From Methanomassiliicoccaceae archaeon UBA367 (GTDB taxonomy: Archaea > Thermoplasmatota > Thermoplasmata > Methanomassiliicoccales > Methanomethylophilaceae): 9,814 nt of DNA. The stretch covers positions 6,088 through 15,901 of the forward strand of contig DAXF01000033.1 in NCBI GenBank assembly GCA_002506255.1, given 5' to 3'. How positions within the stretch are numbered: position 1 is the first letter of the stretch; each line of letters opens with the position of its first letter. The position numbers and the translations under genes were made by a program. Of the stretch, positions 1 to 5,691 are shown one piece after another. Below the pieces are notes generated by a model that saw only the letters and a list, made by a program, of their open reading frames with translations, did no database searches and was not told where the DNA came from.

Positions 1-128
1 TCGGACATGGCTTTCAGAGCCTTCTCCAGTTCTACCACAGTATCAAGAACGATCAGGCCGTGACTCCTGCTACCCTTCTGCACCACTCCGCTGGTCCTCC
101 TAGAGAACCATTCCAGCATATCTTTCAT
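1..128 (-). CDS. PhoU-like DUF47 family protein, N-terminal fragment
   Basis: This is an open frame of 42 codons starting at ATG (128-126) and running off the left edge, so the C-terminal part is missing. It was read by hand. The visible protein begins MKDMLEWFSRR, continues through a short basic stretch, and then enters an amphipathic helix (LIVLDTVVELEKALKAM). A short LxEWF-RR start followed by a long helix resembles DUF47 (PhoU_div) proteins, relatives of the phosphate regulator PhoU that usually sit beside Pit-type phosphate transporters. Here the start lies 1 nt behind the stop of an ABC ATPase gene, which points to co-transcription and a role with that transporter. A second in-frame ATG lies at 119-117, and no strong ribosome-binding site separates the two. 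The family call rests on about 40 residues and is moderate. Confidence 0.6.
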   Translation of the reverse strand, partial: MKDMLEWFSRRTSGVVQKGSRSHGLIVLDTVVELEKALKAMS

Positions 129-129
129 A

Positions 130-1215
130 TCACTCAAGCTTAATCGCCTCCGTTAATCCTTCCTTGGGCCTCTTGAACACCCTAGAAGCCTTCTTGTTGA
201 AAACCAAGTACACCTCTTCCCCTATCTCTGGCACTTGTGAATCGGCAGGTATGTTGTAGTCCACATAGTCCTGAGATTCCGCTTCTGTCCTCACACGCCA
301 ATATGTTCCCATGAATACAACGTCCCTCACATATGCCTTAAGCCCGTCCGTCGCCGTGTACACATGCTCAGGGCGCACCGAGAGGATCGCTATATCCCCC
401 ACATTCGCCTTGGATTTGGAAACGTTTACGGGAACGTCGTTCCTTAATCTCAGGATCACGCCTCCGCCTTTCCTCTTGCTCTCCACGGTGCACTCCATAA
501 GATTCGTTTCGCCTATGAAGTACGCAGCGAATATGCTTTTCGGAGATCTGTACATCTCCAAAGGTGTACCCGTCTCGAATATCTTGCCCTTCCGCATCAG
601 AATTATTCTGTCTGAAACAGACATGGCCTCCTCCTGATCGTGGGTCACATGCAGAACCGTTATGCCCAGACGCTTAACGATGCGCCTTATCTCATATCTC
701 AGCTCCATACGCACCCTTGCATCCAGAGCCGACAGGGGCTCGTCCAGCATCAGCATCCTGGAACCGGACGCCAGAGCTCTGGCCAGCGCTGCCTTCTGCT
801 GATCCCCTCCGGAAAGCTCCTTGGGGAAGTGCCCTGCTTTGTCCAGCATGTCCACCAGCCTCAGGTACTCCTCCGCTGTGGCCTCGGCCTCCCCTTCTTC
901 AACGGAATGCACCTTCGGCCCGTACTCCGCATTCCCGCGTATCGTCATGTGGGGGAACAGAGCGATGTTCTGGAACACATAACCTGTATCCCTGTCCTCC
1001 AGATGGACTTTGGTAACATCCTTCCCATCGACGAATATCTTACCGTCCGTGGGGCGCAATATGCCTGCCACTATCTTGATGAGGGTTGTTTTGCCGCATC
1101 CGGATGGTCCCAGTATGGTGACGTACTCCCCATTGCGGATCTCCAGATCAATGTCCCTGACTGCGGTTATGTCACCGAACCTCATCGTTATGTTCTCAAG
1201 TCTGACGTGCGGCAT
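130..1215 (-). CDS. ABC importer ATP-binding protein with TOBE domain (second ATPase of the operon)
   Basis: This 361-residue cytoplasmic ATPase belongs to the CysA/PotA/FbpC/MalK-like group and energises the permease encoded at 2303-3964. Visible motifs are Walker A GPSGCGKT (36-43), Q-loop Gln82, signature LSGGDQQ (134-140), Walker B MLMLDEP (154-160), D-loop SALD (162-165) and switch His192. All catalytic residues are present. Residues from about 240 to the end form a beta-rich TOBE-like region with a conserved SVRPE motif near 279-283. The ATG follows directly on the TGA of the preceding ATPase gene with no gap. GGGTGG at 1226-1221 is a plausible ribosome-binding site inside that gene's end. 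The fifth signature residue is Asp rather than the usual Gln. The substrate is not determined; sulfate, phosphate, phosphonate, iron or thiamine systems share this architecture. Confidence 0.93.
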   Translation of the reverse strand: MPHVRLENITMRFGDITAVRDIDLEIRNGEYVTILGPSGCGKTTLIKIVAGILRPTDGKIFVDGKDVTKVHLEDRDTGYVFQNIALFPHMTIRGNAEYGPKVHSVEEGEAEATAEEYLRLVDMLDKAGHFPKELSGGDQQKAALARALASGSRMLMLDEPLSALDARVRMELRYEIRRIVKRLGITVLHVTHDQEEAMSVSDRIILMRKGKIFETGTPLEMYRSPKSIFAAYFIGETNLMECTVESKRKGGGVILRLRNDVPVNVSKSKANVGDIAILSVRPEHVYTATDGLKAYVRDVVFMGTYWRVRTEAESQDYVDYNIPADSQVPEIGEEVYLVFNKKASRVFKRPKEGLTEAIKLE

Positions 1216-2310
1216 TCAGTCCACCCTTATCTCGTACTCTATCCCGCTCTCAGGTATATCGAATACCTTGGCCTTATTGGGGCTCCAGTTGACCGATACC
1301 ATGCTCCCTTCCCGGAAGTCATCGAATTTCCTATTTGGCAGCTTGGAATAAACCAACCCAAGCCCCTTTACCATTACCTCCACGGTTATGGTGGCACCTT
1401 CGTAGAGGACCTTCTCCACTCTGCCCTCGAAATAACCGGGAAGCGTGGTGGATATCTTCGTATTGCCCACCTTTACAGCCATCAGGACTTCCGTGCCAGG
1501 AGAGTGGCCCCCGTCCTTGGCCTCCATCCTCAGACCTCCATCATTCTCGAGAAGGACCTTCCCATCCGCTGACCGGACAACCTTGCACTGGATCATATTG
1601 GATCTGCCGACGAAGTTGGCAACGAAGGGGGTCTTCGGGTCCTCGAACACCTCTTTGGGGGTGCCCACCTGTATTATCCTCCCTGCCCGAAGGACCGCTA
1701 TCCTGTCAGCCATCTCCAGGGCCTCATCCTGATCGTGCGTGACGTGGATTGCCGTAAGGCCCATGGCCTTCACCATCCCTTTGAGGTCCTTCCTCAGCTC
1801 CAGCCTGAGGCGCGCATCCAAGGCCCGCAGGGGCTCATCGAGGAGCAGTACTTTGGAACCTGACGCTAACGCCCTCGCAAGGGCGATCCTCTGCTGCTGT
1901 CCTCCCGAAAGCTCGTCCGGATATGCCTTGGACCTGGACTCCATATGCATCATGGACAGTATGTTCCTGGCCAACTGCTGGCTCTCCTCCTCGGGCCATC
2001 CTTTGATCCATGATCCGAACAGCACGTTCTCCTTCACCCTCATATTGGGAAAGAGCGCGTAGGTCTGAGAGAGCATCGTCGCACCCCTCTCGGCCGTATC
2101 CAGATACGTGATGTCCTGATCTCCGAAGAAAACTCTGCCCTCGTCCGGCTCCGTCAGGCCGCAGATCATCCTCATGAGCGTGGTCTTTCCTGCCCCGGTA
2201 GGGCCCAGGATGCAGAGGTACTCTCCCGATTCCACTGTCAGATCTATGCCGTCGGCTGCCATATCCGAACAGAACTTCTTCTTCAGACCCTCCAGCCTTA
2301 TCTCAGTCAT
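1216..2310 (-). CDS. ABC importer ATP-binding protein with TOBE-like domain (first ATPase of the operon)
   Basis: This 364-residue ATPase is paralogous to the next gene, and its motifs fall at the same residue numbers: Walker A GPTGAGKT (36-43), Q-loop Gln82, signature LSGGQQQ (134-140), Walker B VLLLDEP (154-160), D-loop RALD (162-165) and switch His192. It should pair with its neighbour as a heterodimer under the fused permease. The C-terminal region (about 240-350) looks like a TOBE domain but lacks the RPE motif that the sister protein keeps, having VKVGN there. The chosen start is ATG at 2310, giving MTEIRLEG, because GGAGGT lies 7 nt upstream and the family N-terminus begins there. A longer frame from 2343 would add 11 unrelated residues. 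The start overlaps the permease gene by 8 nt, implying translational coupling. Confidence 0.92.
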   Translation of the reverse strand: MTEIRLEGLKKKFCSDMAADGIDLTVESGEYLCILGPTGAGKTTLMRMICGLTEPDEGRVFFGDQDITYLDTAERGATMLSQTYALFPNMRVKENVLFGSWIKGWPEEESQQLARNILSMMHMESRSKAYPDELSGGQQQRIALARALASGSKVLLLDEPLRALDARLRLELRKDLKGMVKAMGLTAIHVTHDQDEALEMADRIAVLRAGRIIQVGTPKEVFEDPKTPFVANFVGRSNMIQCKVVRSADGKVLLENDGGLRMEAKDGGHSPGTEVLMAVKVGNTKISTTLPGYFEGRVEKVLYEGATITVEVMVKGLGLVYSKLPNRKFDDFREGSMVSVNWSPNKAKVFDIPESGIEYEIRVD

Positions 2311-3964
2311 GTCTCCGACCTCCCAGCGTCCTGCGCGTGACATATTTCACGGCTACCATCAGCACGAAGCATACAACCGTCAGCGTGATCGATGCAACGG
2401 CCGCCTGGTATGCGTAATCTGGATTGTTGAATTCTGTGAACTTGTTTATCAGATTGACGATGTAGATCGGGACTGTGTTGATGGTCGGATCTATCGCTAT
2501 TGTGGCCCCGGTCTCCCCGAGACTCCTGGTGAATGCTAGGATCGATCCTGCAAGAACCGAGGACTGTATAACCGGGAGGAGCACTTTGCGGAATGCCTGG
2601 AAGGGCTTGGCGCCCAAGGTCTTCGCTATCTCCTCATAGGACGGGTCTACCTCCTCCACTGCGCCTATGACGTTCCTCACCACGAGAGGATACGTGAACG
2701 ATATGTGACCAAGTATCACGAGCACCAGTCCGGGAAGAGATGCGCTGGACCAGAACAGGAACAGTGACAGCCCGAGTGCAGTGGTCGGTATTATCAGAGG
2801 GACATTCACTAGCATATCCAGGGCCCTGCCGAGACTCTTGTCCCTGTTCCTGGCTATATAGAGGGCCATAGGGATTCCGAACACGATGTCGAATGCCGTG
2901 GCCGCTCCCGCAACCAGGAATGATATACCCATGGCCTTGAACAGACCCGCCATGTCTGGTAAAGGCCCGTCGACGAGAAGGAAGGAAAATATGAAAAATG
3001 AAGGGATTATAATGAAAAGTGCAAGGAAGAAGGATGATAAACCGTTCCTCATTTTCACCGCCAGGCCCCGGCTGATCTTCCTCTCGAATTTCGGCCAGAC
3101 CTTGGACCATGGGATCTTCACTCTATCCATCATCAGCTTTGCTACGAAAAGCATGAGAAGCGCGAACACGATGAGCAGAACGCTGATGAGGATCAGCTCC
3201 GGCATAGCCGCCTGGGAGCCTGCCTGATGCTTCAGTTCGCTGATGAACGTAGGTCCCGTGAAGAAGGTTGTCTGCTTGCCTATCAGGCTCAGGGCTATGT
3301 ATGTGCCTCCGGTCTCACTGAGTGACCTGGCGAAACAGAGTATGAATCCCGTGACCAGTCCCGCCCGGAAGAGGGGCAGTGTTATCGTCCTCACCGCAGT
3401 GAACCTGGATGCTCCCAAGGTCATGCCGGCCGTCTCAAAGTTCGGGTCCAGCTGCTCCAGTATTCCGGAGAGCGTCCTTACCATGTAAGGATATGTGAAT
3501 ATCAGATGCAGAAGGATGACGAGAACATAGGGGCTGAGAACTATCCCCAGACCTGGGACATCCAGGCCCTGGGGGACCCCCCAGAATATCGCCACCGAGA
3601 ACCCGAGGGCAGCGGTAGGGAATGCAAGGGGCATGTCTATCAGAGTATCCACGTACCTCTTCCCGGGGAAGTTCTTCCTGACCATCAGCCATGCCATCGG
3701 TATTCCCACGATTATGTCGATGATCGTGACGATGAATGCGATACTGAACGAATTGCCCACCGCCCCCCATATAACGGCCATCTTCCCGGAATCGGAGGCG
3801 ACCTCGTTTATCAGACCCCACTGGGAAACTGCTTCGAAAAGAACGTAAATGGATGGTAAAATAATCAGAATCAGGAAAACCAAAACGACAAGGATTAACC
3901 AGGCTCGTTTGACTCCTCGTTTACTGGACGCATCGTCAAGCCTATCTATGAGAGACATGGCCAC
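2303..3964 (-). CDS. Fused (tandem-domain) ABC importer permease
   Basis: This 553-residue integral membrane protein contains two BPD_transp_1 (MetI-like) units in one chain, so a single polypeptide can supply both membrane halves of the importer. The first hydrophobic helix is at about 22-44. The first unit spans roughly 65-280 and the second roughly 305-545. Each carries an EAA coupling loop: E177-TAG-x3-G184 with LP at 196-197, and E445-IAK-x2-LG with LP at 463-464. The halves repeat each other clearly: FTYPYMVR against FTYPLVVR, PTAALGFS against PTTALGLS, and RSLSETGGT against RSLGETGAT. The start is GTG at 3964; an ATG two codons in (3958) is an alternative. The downstream ATPase gene overlaps its end by 8 nt. 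FbpB, ThiP and PhnU/V-type permeases have comparable layouts. The SLGETGAT motif recalls the GE(T/F) segment of Pst, Cys and Mod permeases, a weak hint of an oxyanion. Confidence 0.92.
   Translation of the reverse strand: MAMSLIDRLDDASSKRGVKRAWLILVVLVFLILIILPSIYVLFEAVSQWGLINEVASDSGKMAVIWGAVGNSFSIAFIVTIIDIIVGIPMAWLMVRKNFPGKRYVDTLIDMPLAFPTAALGFSVAIFWGVPQGLDVPGLGIVLSPYVLVILLHLIFTYPYMVRTLSGILEQLDPNFETAGMTLGASRFTAVRTITLPLFRAGLVTGFILCFARSLSETGGTYIALSLIGKQTTFFTGPTFISELKHQAGSQAAMPELILISVLLIVFALLMLFVAKLMMDRVKIPWSKVWPKFERKISRGLAVKMRNGLSSFFLALFIIIPSFFIFSFLLVDGPLPDMAGLFKAMGISFLVAGAATAFDIVFGIPMALYIARNRDKSLGRALDMLVNVPLIIPTTALGLSLFLFWSSASLPGLVLVILGHISFTYPLVVRNVIGAVEEVDPSYEEIAKTLGAKPFQAFRKVLLPVIQSSVLAGSILAFTRSLGETGATIAIDPTINTVPIYIVNLINKFTEFNNPDYAYQAAVASITLTVVCFVLMVAVKYVTRRTLGGRRHD
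2318..2323 (-). promoter_or_regulatory. Ribosome-binding site fixing the start of the first ATPase gene
   Basis: GGAGGT on the minus strand lies 7 nt before the ATG at 2310. It matches the archaeal 16S rRNA tail (AUCACCUCC) and lies inside the last codons of the permease gene. This decides for the 2310 start over the ATG at 2343. Confidence 0.75.
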
Positions 3965-3967
3965 TAG

Positions 3968-4009
3968 CGGCAGACCCTTTCCATGGGTAAATAGGTTATG
4001 GCTCTGCCG
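3968..4009. repeat. Inverted repeat flanking the ABC operon TATA-like box
   Basis: CGGCAGA (3968-3974) and TCTGCCG (4003-4009) are perfect 7-bp inverted arms separated by 28 bp. The centre (3988.5) falls at the edge of the TATA-like element. It could be an operator for a dimeric regulator or, in RNA, a long-loop hairpin behind lsm. There is no following T-run, so a terminator is less likely. Confidence 0.4.
3985..4000 (-). promoter_or_regulatory. Possible TATA-box promoter of the ABC importer operon
   Basis: In the 55-bp gap between lsm and the permease gene, the minus strand reads CCTATTTACCC, with TATTTA at 3993-3988. A start site about 25 nt downstream falls near 3965, directly before the GTG at 3964. 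This would give a leaderless or nearly leaderless mRNA. No convincing GGAGG lies before the GTG, which fits leaderless initiation. The box is weaker than those of lsm and smc, so read-through from lsm is possible. Confidence 0.4.
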
Positions 4010-4019
4010 AGATGATAGA

Positions 4020-4238
4020 TCAGAGTATCGATATGCTGACCACGTTGTTACCGCGAAGAACGACCACTCCGAGACGTCTTCCCTCGGTTTCCTGGAAGCT
4101 CTCCACTGTGTCGTCGATGACCATGTTCATGAACTCGTCGTAGCCTGTGAGCTTCCCCTCGAGAACCCTTCCGTCCTTCAAAAGCAGGGACACCCGTTTA
4201 TCCAGCGATTTCTCCAATAATGCGAGTGGCATGACCAT
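4020..4238 (-). CDS. lsm: Archaeal Sm-like (Lsm) RNA-binding protein
   Basis: This 72-residue protein is the normal length for archaeal Lsm, which forms a ring (usually a heptamer) that binds U-rich RNA and acts in RNA metabolism. The Sm1 motif spans about 16-43 and includes GxLxGYDxFMN, with Asp34, Phe36 and Asn38 in the RNA-binding loop. The Sm2 motif is LRGNNVVSI (61-69), with the typical Arg62-Gly63-Asn64. Acidic and polar residues at 43-53 form the variable loop between the motifs. The start is ATG at 4238; ATG at 4232 (third codon) is the only close alternative. No ribosome-binding site is visible, which agrees with initiation on a very short leader from the TATA box at 4275-4270. It follows scpB by 69 nt and precedes the ABC operon by 55 nt. 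Confidence 0.95.
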   Translation of the reverse strand: MVMPLALLEKSLDKRVSLLLKDGRVLEGKLTGYDEFMNMVIDDTVESFQETEGRRLGVVVLRGNNVVSISIL

Positions 4239-4267
4239 GTGTATCGTCTCGGCTACAAACGGAGTAC

Positions 4268-4285
4268 GATTTAAAGGTTTCCAAA
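4268..4285 (-). promoter_or_regulatory. BRE/TATA promoter of lsm
   Basis: On the minus strand GGAAACC precedes TTTAAAT, with the TTTAAA core at 4275-4270. This is a good archaeal BRE plus box A. The expected start site, about 25 nt downstream, is near 4246, leaving a leader of only about 8 nt before the lsm ATG. It lies behind scpB, so lsm can be expressed independently of the condensin genes. Confidence 0.6.
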
Positions 4286-4307
4286 GGGATTTTTCAATTC
4301 CGAGATA

Positions 4308-4805
4308 TCAGTGTCCCTGGTTCTTCTCTATCCAAGCCTTGACGTCCTGGATCCTGCCGCCCTCTATGCCGAAGTACTCCGCGAATCTCTTCGTGGTTGT
4401 CAGCTCCAGGGTCTGACCGGTCTTCTTGCCGGCAACGAAGCCCATGCTCATAAGCTCCCTGACGTCCTCATAGGTCCTCACACCCCGGGCCCGGAAAAGC
4501 TCCGACTGCAATACGGGCTGATTGTAAGCTATCGTGGAGAGCGTCTTCATTGTGGCAGGCGGTATCTCCATATCGGAGAATCTGTCCGTGAAGTGGATGT
4601 ACTCGTCCCTCAGACGAAGGGAATACATCGAATTGATCTTGGAGACCATCACAGCAGAGCCCGCGGAATCGTAGCCCTCCGCCAGGTCTGCAAGGGCCTT
4701 CCTGACTGTCTGGTCCGACAGTCCGGTTTTGTCGGCGACCTCCTTGACCCTCATAGGCCGGGAGGACGAGAAGAGTGCCGCCTCTACGGCGCCCTTCGAA
4801 TCCAT
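4308..4805 (-). CDS. scpB: Segregation and condensation protein ScpB
   Basis: This 165-residue protein is the winged-helix (kite) subunit of the SMC-ScpA-ScpB condensin. It dimerises and binds the middle of the kleisin ScpA, regulating ring opening and ATPase activity. The first winged helix covers about 5-70 (EAALFSSSRPMRVKEVADKT, matching the ScpB start). The second covers about 82-145 and contains LSTIAYNQPVLQSELFRARG, close to the family hallmark IAYxQPxxxxE-I-xRG, followed by LTTTKRFAEYFGI. The protein is compact, without the long acidic C-terminal tail of some bacterial ScpBs. The ATG lies 1 nt behind the scpA stop codon, and GGTGAT sits 5 nt before it, so translation is probably coupled to scpA. 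Confidence 0.94.
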   Translation of the reverse strand: MDSKGAVEAALFSSSRPMRVKEVADKTGLSDQTVRKALADLAEGYDSAGSAVMVSKINSMYSLRLRDEYIHFTDRFSDMEIPPATMKTLSTIAYNQPVLQSELFRARGVRTYEDVRELMSMGFVAGKKTGQTLELTTTKRFAEYFGIEGGRIQDVKAWIEKNQGH

Positions 4806-4806
4806 C

Positions 4807-5688
4807 TCAGATCACCGCCTCGCGTATGACCGTCTCCGGCGATGCGTCCTCGACCGTGCCCGCGGCCCAGTCGACCTTCAGCTCTATGAACACATCCCCG
4901 TAAGGGAGCACATCCTGCCTGACGGCCAGCTTGCCGTCCCTGACCAGATGCAATACGGCCAGGAAGATCTTGATGTTCACCAGGGTATCCGCGGTGTACA
5001 GGTCTCTCAACAGCATCTCTCCGGCGCCGAGCTTCTGTATCTTCTCGTAAACCACCTCAACATCCCTCTCATCATCCTCGTCGTGGGCCTTGTTCTCGAA
5101 CTTCCTGGGCTCCTTCGCCTTCAGCTCCAGCTTCAGGCGCTCCCTCTCGACGGAGATCTCTATCTCCTCTCTGGCATCCTCGAAGGCATCCAGGAGCTCC
5201 ATCATGGTGACCTGCCTGACCGGCTCCCTGCGGATCGCGGGTGTGAGACTTACCGAGGGCACAAGGGGAATGAATGATTCTTCGGCGAAAAGATCCGTGT
5301 CCGTCTCGAAGAGAAGATCGTCCTTATCATCGATGCATTCGGAGACCTCCCTTGTCCTGTCCGACTGCATCCTCAGAATCTTCCACGCCATGAGCACCAG
5401 CTTACCGGCGACTATCATGTCATAATCGTTCTTGCTTATCTTGGAGGAATAGAGCCTTACGAACTCATGGAGGTCTATCTCCCACGGGTCCAGATGGTTT
5501 TCGAACACGAGGCTGAATATCGACCTTATCGCCTCATCCGTAGGATCTTCCAGCTTCATGCTGTCGCTTTCCCCCAGGATCCTGATGTACCTGTTCACTC
5601 TCTCATTCCCGACGTTGTCGTCTATCAGCGCCTTATGATAGATAAGGTGCTGCTGGACCGCGTCACTCGTCTGTGCATCCCCGTTCAT
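4807..5688 (-). CDS. scpA: Segregation and condensation protein ScpA (kleisin)
   Basis: This 293-residue kleisin bridges the two SMC heads and binds ScpB, closing the condensin ring on DNA. The N-terminal kleisin helices occupy about 50-106 and include NHLDPWEIDLHEFVRLYSSKI, matching the family pattern LDIWDI-x-L-xxFxxxY. A charged linker (about 115-208) with a long helical stretch (EDAREEIEISVERERLKLELK) is the expected ScpB-binding middle. The C-terminal winged helix is at about 208-272, ending IFLAVLHLVRDGKLAVRQ...GDVFIEL. About 45 residues precede the usual kleisin start, which is longer than many bacterial homologues. AGGAGGGA (5702-5695) lies 6 nt before the ATG at 5688 and supports the long form. 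A shorter form could begin at Met44. The start is 3 nt behind the smc stop codon. Confidence 0.93.
   Translation of the reverse strand: MNGDAQTSDAVQQHLIYHKALIDDNVGNERVNRYIRILGESDSMKLEDPTDEAIRSIFSLVFENHLDPWEIDLHEFVRLYSSKISKNDYDMIVAGKLVLMAWKILRMQSDRTREVSECIDDKDDLLFETDTDLFAEESFIPLVPSVSLTPAIRREPVRQVTMMELLDAFEDAREEIEISVERERLKLELKAKEPRKFENKAHDEDDERDVEVVYEKIQKLGAGEMLLRDLYTADTLVNIKIFLAVLHLVRDGKLAVRQDVLPYGDVFIELKVDWAAGTVEDASPETVIREAVI
4811..4816 (-). promoter_or_regulatory. Ribosome-binding site of scpB
   Basis: GGTGAT on the minus strand, 5 nt before the ATG at 4805, lies inside the last codons of scpA. It pairs with the archaeal 16S tail AUCACC and supports both this start and coupling to scpA. Confidence 0.6.
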
Positions 5689-5691
5689 TTC

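Noticed and set aside
640..1572. 310-codon plus-strand open frame
   Set aside because: It lies antisense to both ABC ATPase genes, whose motifs are unmistakable. The translation is a low-complexity His/Leu/Pro-rich shadow with no domain and no promoter.
2311..2343. Longer start (ATG at 2343) for the first ABC ATPase
   Set aside because: It adds 11 residues that match no ATPase N-terminus and enlarges the permease overlap. The strong GGAGGT site serves the 2310 ATG.
3964..3984. Six-codon mini-frame (MERVCR) whose TAG overlaps the permease GTG
   Set aside because: If the TATA-like box at 3988-3993 is used, transcription starts near 3965, so the mini-frame would not be in the mRNA. Its length is easily due to chance.
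3968..4009. Intrinsic terminator for lsm formed by the CGGCAGA/TCTGCCG arms
   Set aside because: The loop would be 28 nt and no T-run follows the second arm, so it does not look like a terminator. It is kept only as a repeat.
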